Source: Salegentibacter mishustinae (GTDB lineage: Bacteria > Bacteroidota > Bacteroidia > Flavobacteriales > Flavobacteriaceae). Taken from it: a stretch of DNA of 64,000 nucleotides. Within the stretch, counting starts at the first letter, position 1. Each line of letters begins with the position of its first letter. The translations under genes and the position numbers were made by a program. The stretch spans positions 62,001-126,000 of the forward strand of contig NZ_LLKN01000001.1 in NCBI RefSeq assembly GCF_002900095.1. The letters are read 5' to 3'. The notes under the pieces are model-generated. The model worked only from the letters and a program-made list of their open reading frames with translations. It ran no database searches and was not told the origin of the DNA. Positions 17,590 through 25,760 of the stretch are shown here, piece by piece.

Positions 17590-18984
17590 ATGTATCAACT
17601 AAAGACCACCTATAAAAAACTCCTTGCCGATACCATTACGCCGGTGAGTGTTTATTTAAAAGTTCGGGACAAATATCCTAACAGTCTCTTGCTGGAAAGT
17701 AGTGACTACCACGCCAACGATAATAGTTTCTCGTATATATGCTGCAATCCTATCGCTTCTATTAAGATTCAAAACGAAGTGATTACCGAAGTTTTTCCTG
17801 ACGGAAGTAAAAAAACAACAAAGATCACTCCTGAAGTGAACGTACCGCAGCAAATCCAGGAATTTTCAAAGCAATTTAAAACTGAAGACTCTGATTTTAA
17901 ATTCATTAATAACGGACTCTTTGGCTATATCGCTTATGACGGAGTTCGGTATTTTGAAGATTTAGAGATTAAAAAGAGAAATGGTGATCTTAAACTTCCG
18001 GATATTTATTACGCGGTTTATCAAAATATCATTGCGATAAATCATTTTAATAACGAAGCCTATATTTTTGATCATAACTACGATACCGATTCAAAAATCG
18101 CTGAAATCGAGCAACTGATTAAAGTTAAGAATTTCGCAACCTATAATTTTGAACGTCAGCAGGAACCAATTTCTAACCTCACCGACGAAGAATTCAGGGA
18201 AAATGTACGCCTCGGAAAGAAACACTGCTATCGTGGGGACGTTTTTCAAATTGTACTGTCACGAAGGTTTTCTCAAAAATTCAAGGGAGATGAATTCAAT
18301 GTCTACCGCGCTTTACGTAGCGTTAACCCTTCGCCCTATCTTTTCTATTTCGACTACGGAAACTTTAAAATCTTTGGAAGTTCCCCTGAAGCACAATTGG
18401 TAGTTCAGGACGGGCAGGCAGAAATCCATCCAATCGCCGGAACTTTTAAACGTACCGGAAATGATGAGGAAGATGCCGAAATAGCCAAAAGACTCGCCGC
18501 CGATGAAAAAGAAAATGCCGAACATGTGATGTTGGTAGATCTTGCTCGTAACGACTTAAGTAGACACGGGAATAATGTGAAGGTTGAAAAATATCGGGAA
18601 ATTCAGTTTTTCTCCCACGTAATACACTTAGTAAGTAAAGTTACCGGCACCAAAGACTCAAAAACACCTACAATGCAGGTAGTGGCCGATACTTTTCCGG
18701 CGGGGACTTTAAGCGGGGCGCCGAAACACAGCGCGATGAAGCTGATAGAAAAATATGAAAATGTAAATCGTGATGCATACGGTGGCGCGATAGGGTTTAT
18801 GGATTTCCACGGAAATTTTAACCATGCGATTATCATTAGATCTTTTGTAAGTAAAGACCACCAATTGCATTATCAAGCCGGCGCAGGTGTGGTTTCAGAA
18901 TCTGTAGAAGAAAACGAATTACAGGAAGTTTATAATAAACTAGGGGCACTAACCAAGGCATTGGATATCGCTGAAGATATATAA
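17590..18984 (+). CDS. trpE: Anthranilate synthase component I
   Basis: Makes anthranilate from chorismate using ammonia from TrpG; first step of tryptophan synthesis. It has 464 residues, typical length. The N-terminal part carries the LLESS motif (in NSLLLESSDYHAND), which forms the tryptophan feedback site. The C-terminal chorismate-binding domain has FQIVLSRRFSQKF, SPEAQLVV, IAGTFKRTGNDEEDAEIA and PAGTLSGAPKHSAMKLIE. It is the first structural gene of the operon and lies directly behind the attenuator, so it should be controlled both by attenuation and by allosteric inhibition. Confidence 0.97.
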   Translation: MYQLKTTYKKLLADTITPVSVYLKVRDKYPNSLLLESSDYHANDNSFSYICCNPIASIKIQNEVITEVFPDGSKKTTKITPEVNVPQQIQEFSKQFKTEDSDFKFINNGLFGYIAYDGVRYFEDLEIKKRNGDLKLPDIYYAVYQNIIAINHFNNEAYIFDHNYDTDSKIAEIEQLIKVKNFATYNFERQQEPISNLTDEEFRENVRLGKKHCYRGDVFQIVLSRRFSQKFKGDEFNVYRALRSVNPSPYLFYFDYGNFKIFGSSPEAQLVVQDGQAEIHPIAGTFKRTGNDEEDAEIAKRLAADEKENAEHVMLVDLARNDLSRHGNNVKVEKYREIQFFSHVIHLVSKVTGTKDSKTPTMQVVADTFPAGTLSGAPKHSAMKLIEKYENVNRDAYGGAIGFMDFHGNFNHAIIIRSFVSKDHQLHYQAGAGVVSESVEENELQEVYNKLGALTKALDIAEDI

Positions 18985-18998
18985 GGAATAAAAACAAT

Positions 18999-19098
18999 AC
19001 GTCATCCTGAATTTATTTCAGAGCTTGCTCCGATATTTATTCGGAGATCTAACATATTAGAATCTGAAACGATCCCGAAGCTTCGGGACAGATTGACG
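18999..19098. repeat. Palindromic repeats between trpE and trpG
   Basis: CGTCATCCTGAATTTATTTCAG at 19000, continuing into GAGCTTGCTCC and CCGATATTTATTCGG, then CCCGAAGCTTCGGG near 19072-19086 followed by GATTGACG. These are members of the TCCTGAA family with inserted second palindromes. The 154-base gap holds no gene. Confidence 0.7.
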
Positions 19099-19138
19099 CA
19101 ACTTTTAGTATTAAAAACAGAATTTTACACCAGGTAGA

Positions 19139-19744
19139 ATGAAAAAAATATTAGTTATAGATAATTACGATTCTTTTGTGTACAATCTTGTACATTATTT
19201 AGAAGAATTAGATTGTGAAGTCACGGTAATAAGAAACGACCAGTTAGAGCTGGAAGACGTGGAGAAATATGATAAGATTTTGCTTTCTCCCGGCCCCGGA
19301 ATTCCCAGTGAAGCCGGATTATTAAAACCTATCATAGAAAAATATGCTTCTTCAAAAAGCATCCTGGGCGTGTGTCTCGGGCAACAAGCCATAGGTGAAG
19401 TTTTCGGCGGGACCTTGGGCAATCTGGAATCGGTTTATCACGGCATCGCCACAACGATGGATCTTTGTGTAGACGACGAACCACTTTTTAAAGATCTCCC
19501 AAAAACAATGAAGGTAGGCCGCTACCATTCCTGGGTAGTTTTAAAAGAACTCCCAGATTCTTTGGAAGCCACTTCTTACGATGAAAAAGGACAAATCATG
19601 TCTCTTCGTCACCGTGAGTTTGATGTGCGTGGAGTACAGTTTCATCCGGAATCGGTATTGACTCCAGATGGAAAAAAAATGATTCAGAATTGGGTAGAAA
19701 GCCCCTCCCCGACCCTCCCCAAAGGAGAGGGAGCTCATACCTAA
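19139..19744 (+). CDS. trpG: Anthranilate synthase component II (glutamine amidotransferase)
   Basis: Supplies ammonia from glutamine to TrpE. Class I amidotransferase triad: Cys79 (GVCLGQ), His169 and Glu171 (FHPES). The N-terminus MKKILVIDNYDSFVYNLVHYLE and the oxyanion loop SPGPGIPSEAG are typical. The family normally ends near MIQNWV (residue 186). Here about 14 further residues, SPSPTLPKGEGAHT, come from an intergenic repeat (CCCCTCCCC...AAAGGAGAGGG, 19701-19733) into which the reading frame runs. The tail is probably harmless and disordered. The frame ends at 19744, 164 bases before trpD. Confidence 0.96.
   Translation: MKKILVIDNYDSFVYNLVHYLEELDCEVTVIRNDQLELEDVEKYDKILLSPGPGIPSEAGLLKPIIEKYASSKSILGVCLGQQAIGEVFGGTLGNLESVYHGIATTMDLCVDDEPLFKDLPKTMKVGRYHSWVVLKELPDSLEATSYDEKGQIMSLRHREFDVRGVQFHPESVLTPDGKKMIQNWVESPSPTLPKGEGAHT
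19701..19733. repeat. C-rich palindromic repeat forming the 3' end of trpG
   Basis: GCCCCTCCCCGACCCTCCCC followed by AAAGGAGAGGGAG. The same family appears at 19873-19901, 23904-23930, 35300-35347 and 40684-40712. Here it is translated as the C-terminal tail of TrpG. Confidence 0.75.
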
Positions 19745-19872
19745 AAGTAAATACCTGAGGCTATATCCAAAAGATGTTAAATGAAAGTATATTTCCCTTT
19801 CGAGGTATTTGTATGAGGGTTTAATACTTGATAATAATATTATTATAAATCACTAAATCATCTCCAAACTAT

Positions 19873-19901
19873 TCTCCCCTTTCGGGGGATTTAGAGGGGG
19901 C
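19873..19901. repeat. C-rich palindromic repeat between trpG and trpD
   Basis: CTCCCC-tttc-GGGGGA followed by TTTAGAGGGGGC. It belongs to the same family as the repeat at the end of trpG and ends 8 bases before the trpD start codon. Confidence 0.65.
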
Positions 19902-19908
19902 TTAAATT

Positions 19909-20901
19909 ATGAAAGAACTATTAAACAGGCTTATTAACCACGAAACCATCTCCAAAGATGAAGCGAAGCAGGCGCTTTTCAGCATTTCTAATGGAGAATA
20001 TAACGAAAGTCAGATCGCTGCATTTCTCACGGTTTATATGATGCGAAGCATTACTATAGAAGAACTGGAGGGATTTCGGGATGCGCTTTTAGAACTTTGT
20101 GTAGCCATAGATTTAAGTGCTTACAATCCTATAGATCTTTGTGGAACCGGTGGTGATGGGAAAAATACATTTAATATTTCCACTACTTCCTCTTTTGTTA
20201 CGGCTGGAGCGGGAGTAAATGTTGCAAAACATGGAAACTACGGAGTTTCTTCGGTAAGCGGAAGTTCAAATGTTATGGAAAGCCTGGGAATTAAATTTAG
20301 TAATGATCCCGGTTTTCTCGAAAAATGTATTGCAGAAGCAGGAATTTGTGTATTGCACGCTCCCCTATTCCACCCGGCAATGAAAAACGTGGCACCAATC
20401 AGGAAGTCGCTGGCGGTAAAGACTTTTTTCAATATGCTTGGGCCAATGGTAAATCCTGCTTTTCCGCAAAATCAGCTTGTAGGAGTTTTTAACCTGGAAC
20501 TAGCGCGAATGTATGGTTACCTATATCAAAACACCGATAAGAATTTTACTATTTTGCACGCTTTAGATGGTTATGATGAAATTTCCCTTACCGGAAACAC
20601 CAAAACCATTAGTAATAATTCTGAAGGAATGCTGAGCCCGGAAGATTTCGGAGTAGAATCATTAAATCAGGAAGAAATTGCCGGTGGCGGTTCTATAGAA
20701 AGTTCTGCAGAAATCTTTGTCAATATTTTAAAAGGAAAAGGTACTAAAGCACAAAATAACGTGGTTTGCGCTAACGCCGGAATGGCAATCGCCACTGCTA
20801 AACAAATTAGTGTCAAAGAAGGTTTTGAAACTGCCCGGGAATCCATAAATTCAGGGAAAGCTTTAAAAGCATTGGAGAAATTACAGGAATTGAGTAAATA
20901 A
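19909..20901 (+). CDS. trpD: Anthranilate phosphoribosyltransferase
   Basis: Joins anthranilate and PRPP; second step of tryptophan synthesis. It has 330 residues, usual length. The PRPP loop is CGTGGDGKNTFNIST (GTGGDG at 79-84). The anthranilate-binding segment is KHGNYGVSSVSGSSNVMESLG, and FHPAMKNVAPIRKSLAVKTFFNMLGPMVNPA is the conserved core. It is a stand-alone enzyme, not fused to trpG. A palindromic repeat abuts the start codon, leaving no room for a Shine-Dalgarno sequence. Confidence 0.97.
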   Translation: MKELLNRLINHETISKDEAKQALFSISNGEYNESQIAAFLTVYMMRSITIEELEGFRDALLELCVAIDLSAYNPIDLCGTGGDGKNTFNISTTSSFVTAGAGVNVAKHGNYGVSSVSGSSNVMESLGIKFSNDPGFLEKCIAEAGICVLHAPLFHPAMKNVAPIRKSLAVKTFFNMLGPMVNPAFPQNQLVGVFNLELARMYGYLYQNTDKNFTILHALDGYDEISLTGNTKTISNNSEGMLSPEDFGVESLNQEEIAGGGSIESSAEIFVNILKGKGTKAQNNVVCANAGMAIATAKQISVKEGFETARESINSGKALKALEKLQELSK

Positions 20902-20913
20902 TTTTTAACAACT

Positions 20914-20979
20914 TAGATCCTGAAACAAGTTCAGGATGACGATAGGAAAAACTAAAAACTCATAACTGAGAACTGACAA
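20914..20979. repeat. Palindromic repeat plus heptamer array between trpD and trpC
   Basis: TTAGATCCTGAAACAAGTTC with AGGATGACG (20913-20941) is the most typical copy of the TCCTGAA palindrome family. Four 7-base units follow at 20952-20979: CTAAAAA, CTCATAA, CTGAGAA, CTGACAA. Confidence 0.7.
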
Positions 20980-20986
20980 CAGAAAT

Positions 20987-21775
20987 ATGAATATTCTAGA
21001 TAAAATAATAGCCGATAAACATAAAGAACTGGTCTTAAAAAAACTGGTTGTTCCCGTTTCACAATTGGAACAATCGGCGCTATTTGAGCGTGAAACAGTT
21101 TCCCTGGCAGAAAAATTAAGAAGCAGTAAAACCGGAATTATTGCTGAACATAAAAGACGTTCTCCATCAAAATCGATAATTAACCAGGGGCTAAATGTTG
21201 AAGATGTAGCTAAAGGTTATGAAGATGCAGGAATTTCCGGAATGTCTGTACTTACCGATGGTAAATATTTTGGCGGATCTTTAGACGATTTACTTTATGC
21301 CCGTGCAGCGGTAAAAATGCCTTTATTGCGAAAGGAATTTATTATTGATGAATATCAACTTTTGGAAGCAAAAGCTCACGGGGCCGATGTGATCTTGCTT
21401 ATCGCAGCAGTACTGGAACGGGAAGAAATTAAAAGACTGTCAGAATTTGCTAAAAGTATAGGTTTAGAAGTATTACTGGAAGTGCATAACGAAGAAGAAC
21501 TGCAAAAATCTATTATGCCCAGCTTGGATATGTTGGGTGTAAATAACCGAAATTTAAAAACTTTTGAAGTCTCCACCGATATTAGTAAAGAACTTTCCGG
21601 CAAAATTCCTGAAGACTTTGTAAAAGTCTCTGAAAGCGGAATTAGCTCGGTTGAAGCAATAAAAGATTTACAGCAATTTGGCTACAAAGGCTTTTTGATC
21701 GGTGAGAATTTTATGAAAACAAATAATCCCGGGAAAGCTGCCGCTGAGTTTGTAAAAACACTGAATAAATTATAA
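20987..21775 (+). CDS. trpC: Indole-3-glycerol phosphate synthase
   Basis: Cyclises the deoxyribulose intermediate to indole-3-glycerol phosphate. TIM barrel of 262 residues. Conserved pieces in order: IIAEHKRRSPSKS (substrate-binding Lys and Ser), ISGMSVLTDGKYFGG, MPLLRKEFIIDEYQL, VLLEVHNEEEL, LGVNNRNLKTFEVS, VSESGISS and FLIGENFM. It is a single-function enzyme; trpF is a separate gene downstream, unlike the fused enterobacterial form. Confidence 0.97.
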   Translation: MNILDKIIADKHKELVLKKLVVPVSQLEQSALFERETVSLAEKLRSSKTGIIAEHKRRSPSKSIINQGLNVEDVAKGYEDAGISGMSVLTDGKYFGGSLDDLLYARAAVKMPLLRKEFIIDEYQLLEAKAHGADVILLIAAVLEREEIKRLSEFAKSIGLEVLLEVHNEEELQKSIMPSLDMLGVNNRNLKTFEVSTDISKELSGKIPEDFVKVSESGISSVEAIKDLQQFGYKGFLIGENFMKTNNPGKAAAEFVKTLNKL

Positions 21776-21783
21776 ATAAAAAA

Positions 21784-21823
21784 ACGTCATTGCGATTCTG
21801 ATGAAATCAGGAGAAGCAATCTA
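21784..21823. repeat. Palindromic repeat between trpC and trpF
   Basis: ACGTCATTGCGATTCTGATG followed by AAATCAGGAGAAGCAATCT. The outer CATTGCGA...AGCAATC frame is the same as in the copies at 25258, 25470 and 30341. An inner CTGAT/ATCAG palindrome is inserted. Confidence 0.6.
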
Positions 21824-21834
21824 TTGTTGGAAAG

Positions 21835-22482
21835 ATGAAAAGCTTAAAACTCAAAATATGCGGGATGAAGCATCCCGAAAACATCAGCGAAGTTGCAAAA
21901 CTTCAGCCTGATTATATGGGGTTTATTTTTTATGAAAAAACTCCCAGGTATTTCGAGGCTAAGATGCCGGAAATCTCTTCAGCAATTAAAAAAACAGGCG
22001 TTTTTGTTGATGAAGAGATCAATATTATCCTTGATAGAATTAAAGAGCACGATTTAAATGCTATTCAGTTACACGGTGAGGAAAGTGCCGCTTTTTGCGC
22101 TGAATTAAAAACCCTTTTAATCGAAACCGAGGTAGAAATCATAAAGGTATTTTCTATTAAAGACGATTTCGATTTTGAGCGCTTAAAGGAATATGAAACT
22201 GTGGTAGATTTTTTCCTTTTTGATACTAAAGGCAAAAATAAAGGCGGTAACGGAATTACTTTTAATTGGGAAGTTTTAAAGGATTATCGTTCAAAAAAAC
22301 CTTTTTTCCTAAGTGGAGGAATTGGAGCGGAAGAAGTAGAAGCTATTCAAAAACTTCAAGCCTATTTTGAAGAAAATGGTGAGGAAAATTTGCTTTACGC
22401 CATAGATGTAAATAGTAAATTTGAAGAGGAAGCTGGTTGTAAGAATGTCGAAAAATTAAAAGAATTTAGAAAACAGTTTTGA
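21835..22482 (+). CDS. trpF: Phosphoribosylanthranilate isomerase
   Basis: Amadori isomerase of tryptophan synthesis, 215 residues. The N-terminal KLKICGMKHPENI holds the catalytic Cys, followed by YMGFIFYEKTPRYF, IQLHGEE, FLFDTKGKNKGGNGITFNW (catalytic Asp) and FFLSGGIGAEEV (phosphate site). The C-terminus AIDVNSKFEEEAGCKNVEKLKEF matches the end of the family. It lies between trpC and trpB in the operon. Confidence 0.96.
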   Translation: MKSLKLKICGMKHPENISEVAKLQPDYMGFIFYEKTPRYFEAKMPEISSAIKKTGVFVDEEINIILDRIKEHDLNAIQLHGEESAAFCAELKTLLIETEVEIIKVFSIKDDFDFERLKEYETVVDFFLFDTKGKNKGGNGITFNWEVLKDYRSKKPFFLSGGIGAEEVEAIQKLQAYFEENGEENLLYAIDVNSKFEEEAGCKNVEKLKEFRKQF

Positions 22483-22534
22483 GTTTTCGGGTATCTATTT
22501 TGAATTATCAGTTTGGAATTTAGAATTAAAACAA

Positions 22535-22660
22535 CTTAGATTCTGAAATAAATTCAGAATGACGAAAGAAAAATACTAAAAATTGTCAAGTGCGATGCCC
22601 TCGCAAGAAAAATTAAGAATTGATAGTCAACCTGAACTTGTTTCAGGTTCAGGTTCAGGA
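22535..22660. repeat. Palindromic repeats between trpF and trpB
   Basis: CTTAGATTCTGAAATAAATT followed by CAGAATGACG (22534-22563), then GTCAACCTGAACTTGTTTCA followed by GGTTCAGGTTCAGGA (22626-22660). The second copy carries a three-fold TTCAGG reiteration, suggesting slippage or nested insertion. The 237-base gap holds no gene. Confidence 0.65.
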
Positions 22661-22719
22661 TATTGCAAGAATTATAATAAAATTAGTGCATTCGAAGCAC
22701 TCAAATAAAACAAATAAAA

Positions 22720-23901
22720 ATGAGCTATCAGGCTAACGAAAAAGGATATTACGGTGATTTTGGGGGAGCTTTTATTCCCGAAATGCTCTATCCCAATGTA
22801 GAGGAATTGCGTTCGCAATACCTGGAGATTATGAAAGAGGAATCTTTTCAGAAAGAATTTAAAGATCTGTTACGGGATTATGTAGGGCGTCCAACACCTC
22901 TTTATTATGCTAAGCGTTTTAGCGAAAAGTACAATACAAAAATATACCTGAAACGCGAAGATCTTTGCCATACAGGTGCTCATAAGGTAAATAACACCGT
23001 TGGTCAAATTTTAATGGCAAAACGCCTTGGTAAAGACCGTATAATCGCTGAAACCGGCGCAGGTCAGCACGGTGTAGCTACGGCTACTGTTTGCGCGCTT
23101 ATGGGCATTGAATGTATTGTCTATATGGGCGAAATTGATATTGAACGGCAAGCGCCAAACGTTGCCAGAATGAAGATGCTTGGAGCCAAAGTAGTTCCGG
23201 CAAAATCGGGAAGCCGAACTTTAAAAGATGCCACGAACGAGGCGATTCGCGATTGGATCAACAACCCGCTGGATACTCATTACATCATTGGTTCTGTGGT
23301 TGGGCCGCATCCCTACCCCGATATGGTAGCTAGATTTCAGGCGGTGATTTCTGAAGAAATTAAAGTTCAGCTAAAAGAAAAAGAAAATCGGGAGAATCCT
23401 GATTATGTAGTGGCTTGTGTAGGTGGAGGAAGTAATGCAGCTGGAATTTACTATCATTATTTAGACAATCCAGAAGTTGGAATTATTGCGGTGGAAGCAG
23501 CCGGAAAAGGCATACAAAGCGGTGAAAGTGCTGCAACCTCAGCTTTAGGAAAAGAAGGTATTATTCACGGTAGTAAAACCCTGCTTATGCAAACCGACGA
23601 CGGACAAATTACTGAGCCGTATTCCATTTCTGCCGGACTTGACTATCCTGGTGTGGGGCCAATGCACGCCAATTTATTTAGAAGTGGACGAGGAGAGTTT
23701 ATTTCCATAACCGATAAAGCGGCTATGGATGCCGGCCAGGAACTTGCAAAATTAGAAGGGATTATTCCGGCTATCGAGACTTCTCACGCCCTGGCGATTT
23801 TTGAAGACCGAAAATTTAAAAAAGATGATGTAATAGTGATCAATCTTTCGGGCCGTGGCGATAAAGATTTGAGTACGTATATTGATTATTTCGGTTTGTA
23901 A
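22720..23901 (+). CDS. trpB: Tryptophan synthase beta subunit
   Basis: PLP enzyme of 393 residues that joins indole and serine. The PLP lysine is K89 in [12 protein letters not shown]. Other core motifs are [31 protein letters not shown], the phosphate-binding [16 protein letters not shown] and [14 protein letters not shown]. It begins [21 protein letters not shown] as expected for a TrpB1-type enzyme that works with TrpA. A C-rich repeat begins right after its stop codon. Confidence 0.98.
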   Translation: MSYQANEKGYYGDFGGAFIPEMLYPNVEELRSQYLEIMKEESFQKEFKDLLRDYVGRPTPLYYAKRFSEKYNTKIYLKREDLCHTGAHKVNNTVGQILMAKRLGKDRIIAETGAGQHGVATATVCALMGIECIVYMGEIDIERQAPNVARMKMLGAKVVPAKSGSRTLKDATNEAIRDWINNPLDTHYIIGSVVGPHPYPDMVARFQAVISEEIKVQLKEKENRENPDYVVACVGGGSNAAGIYYHYLDNPEVGIIAVEAAGKGIQSGESAATSALGKEGIIHGSKTLLMQTDDGQITEPYSISAGLDYPGVGPMHANLFRSGRGEFISITDKAAMDAGQELAKLEGIIPAIETSHALAIFEDRKFKKDDVIVINLSGRGDKDLSTYIDYFGL

Positions 23902-23903
23902 AA

Positions 23904-24034
23904 AGCCCCCTAGCCCCCGAAGGGGGAATTATTATAAAAGTTAAAATTATGAGTTATCGTCAACCCGATTTTGATTGAGATCTAGTTATTTCAAAATCTA
24001 AACGAGTTAGATTCTGAAATGAATTCAGAATGTC
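23904..24034. repeat. Two repeats between trpB and trpA
   Basis: AGCCCCCTAGCCCCCGAAGG followed by GGGAATT (23904-23930) begins directly after the trpB stop. GTTAGATTCTGAAATGAATT followed by CAGAATGTCG (24007-24035) lies 20 bases before trpA. The same C-rich element reappears after coaD at 40684. Confidence 0.7.
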
Positions 24035-24054
24035 GATTTATAACAATATTGAAA

Positions 24055-24822
24055 ATGAACAGAATAAATAAAAAACTTCAGGAAGAGCAAAAGATGCTTT
24101 CTATCTATTTTACCGCCGGTTATCCTGAACCCGAAGATACAGTTCCCATTATTAAGGATTTAGAAAAAAACGGGGTGGATTTTATTGAAATCGGTCTGCC
24201 TTTTAGCGATCCCCTGGCTGATGGTCCAACAATTCAGGAGAGTTCTACCAAAGCATTAAAAAGTGGAATGACCACCAATAAACTCTTCGAACAGCTTAAA
24301 GGAATTAGGAACTCAGTGGAAATACCTCTGGTGATTATGGGATACTTTAATCCAATTCTTCAGTATGGTGTTGAGAAATTCTGTAAAAAATGCGCTGAAA
24401 CCGGGATTGACGGACTTATAATCCCGGACCTTCCGGTAGATGTTTATAATGAAGAATATAAGACGATTTTCGAAGAAAATGGGCTTCAGAATATTTTCCT
24501 GATAACACCACAAACTTCTGAAGAGCGTATTCGCTTTATAGATTCGGTTTCCAACGGATTTATTTATATGGTTAGTACCGCTAGTGTTACCGGTTCTACT
24601 TCCGGATTTAGTGAGGAAACCAGGGATTATTTTAAAAGGATTTCAGCAATGAAACTTCAAAATCCGCAAATTGTAGGTTTTGGAATTAGCGACGAAGAAA
24701 TCTTCAACCAGGCCACCGAATATGCCAAAGGCGCCATTATTGGGTCGGCGTTTATTAAACACCTCAACGCTAATGGAAAAAAGAATATAGGCGATTTCGT
24801 GAAAAGCATCAGGCCGGTTTAA
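24055..24822 (+). CDS. trpA: Tryptophan synthase alpha subunit
   Basis: Splits indole-3-glycerol phosphate; the indole is channelled to TrpB. It has 255 residues from the ATG at 24055 (MNRINKKLQEEQKMLSIYFT). An earlier in-frame ATG at 24019 would translate the intergenic repeat and is rejected. Catalytic residues are Glu45 (FIEIGLPFSDP) and Asp56 (PLADGPTIQ). The loop GLIIPDLPVD and the phosphate site YMVSTASVTGSTSGF, VGFGISDEE and GAIIGSAFI are all present. It is the last trp gene. No terminator is seen straight after it, so transcription may run into the two small genes downstream. Confidence 0.97.
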   Translation: MNRINKKLQEEQKMLSIYFTAGYPEPEDTVPIIKDLEKNGVDFIEIGLPFSDPLADGPTIQESSTKALKSGMTTNKLFEQLKGIRNSVEIPLVIMGYFNPILQYGVEKFCKKCAETGIDGLIIPDLPVDVYNEEYKTIFEENGLQNIFLITPQTSEERIRFIDSVSNGFIYMVSTASVTGSTSGFSEETRDYFKRISAMKLQNPQIVGFGISDEEIFNQATEYAKGAIIGSAFIKHLNANGKKNIGDFVKSIRPV

Positions 24823-24900
24823 CCTAATTCTAACATGGACTTGGCAGGTTTTAAGATTCTGAATTCTTATCTTAGTAATTGAACCTAAAAAACAGCAATT

Positions 24901-25044
24901 ATGGGCGGTCCAATTGAAGATAATAAAAGAAAGAGAGAGAAAGATCAAAAAAATCCAGTTAACCCAACCGGGAAAACTGATAAACAGACCAACGAGGTTG
25001 ATATCGATGAAAAAACCATAAAAGACCAACAAAATAAAAAGTAA
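24901..25044 (+). CDS. Small charged protein of unknown function, 47 residues
   Basis: Open frame starting MGGPIEDNKRKREKDQKNPV and ending IKDQQNKK. It is highly charged, has no hydrophobic stretch and is probably disordered. I do not recognise the family. Support for coding comes from its position (78 bases after trpA, 3 bases before the ribosomal protein bTHX gene, same strand) and an ATG preceded by AACAGCAATT. It may be co-transcribed with bTHX. Confidence 0.55.
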   Translation: MGGPIEDNKRKREKDQKNPVNPTGKTDKQTNEVDIDEKTIKDQQNKK

Positions 25045-25047
25045 TTT

Positions 25048-25182
25048 ATGGGACGTGGAGATAGAAAAACGAAACGAGGAAAAATTGCGATCGGTACTCA
25101 TGGAAAATTAAGACCTAAACGTAAAAAGTTTAAGGTAAAACCAACCACCATGGCCGAACAGGAAAAGAAAGAGTTACAGTAG
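25048..25182 (+). CDS. 30S ribosomal protein bTHX
   Basis: A 44-residue very basic peptide beginning MGRGDRKTKRGKIAIGTHGK and then LRPKRKKFK. This matches the Thx protein of Thermus, a short Gly/Arg/Lys-rich peptide that sits at the top of the 30S head, with a flavobacterial C-terminal extension (TTMAEQEKKELQ). The gene follows the 47-residue gene by three bases and ends before a clear terminator. At 44 codons it is short enough to be missed by gene callers. Confidence 0.85.
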   Translation: MGRGDRKTKRGKIAIGTHGKLRPKRKKFKVKPTTMAEQEKKELQ

Positions 25183-25203
25183 TTGTAAGTTGACTACGTC
25201 TTG

Positions 25204-25250
25204 AAACCCTGAATTTGAAAGTTTTTTACTTTTAGATTCAGGGTTTTTGT
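25204..25250 (+). terminator. Terminator after bTHX
   Basis: AAACCCTGAAT (25204-25214) pairs with ATTCAGGGTTT (25236-25246), followed by TTGTTTTT. Confidence 0.8.
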
Positions 25251-25257
25251 TTTTAGT

Positions 25258-25700
25258 CATTGCGAGGAGACGCAGTCTACGTGGTGGATTCGGTTGTCAG
25301 TTGTGAGTTCTCGGTTTGTTGTTTGTTCTTTGGGTTTTATTGTTTCGGATGGCGGGTTTAAAATTCCCTGAATTCTGCCTCTATATTTTTTCTCTCTTTT
25401 ATTACCTATTCACTTGTAACTCTTCACCAAAAAACAAAAAGCCACGAATACACGAATATTTTGGATCTTCATTGCGAGGAGACGCAGTCGACGTGGTAAT
25501 CTGTTATTTGTGGATTCGGTTGTCAGTTGTGAGTTGTCGGTTTTTTGTTTGTTCTTTGGGTTTTATTGTTTCGGATTGCGGGTTTAAAATTCCCCGAATT
25601 CTGCCTCTTTATTCTCTTCTCTTGACTCTTCACTTTTCACTTTTAACTTCACAGCACTTCTCGATACATTCCGACATTCGTCGGGAAACTCGAAGTGACG
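25258..25700. repeat. Duplicated intergenic repeat block
   Basis: The 578-base gap between bTHX and the next gene holds no gene. A block of about 180 bases is present twice (25258-25435 and 25470-25649). Each copy runs CATTGCGAGGAGACGCAGTC, a five-unit heptamer array (25293-25327 and 25519-25553), GTTTCGGAT, TTTAAAATTCCC and ends in a CT-rich tract with CTCTTCAC. A third, more divergent copy lies at 30341-30490. At 25653-25700 there is one copy of the CACTTCTCGATAC...CTCGAAGTGAC palindrome that forms half of the 165-base tandem unit at 30501. Confidence 0.75.
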
Positions 25701-25760
25701 GAGGAAACATAAACACAGATTGCAACACTCATTCCTCGATCTCAATACCGGAGACCTACT

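Noticed and set aside
24019-24054. Earlier ATG for trpA
   Set aside because: The added residues would be translated from the palindromic repeat GATTCTGAAATGAATTCAGA and match no TrpA N-terminus.
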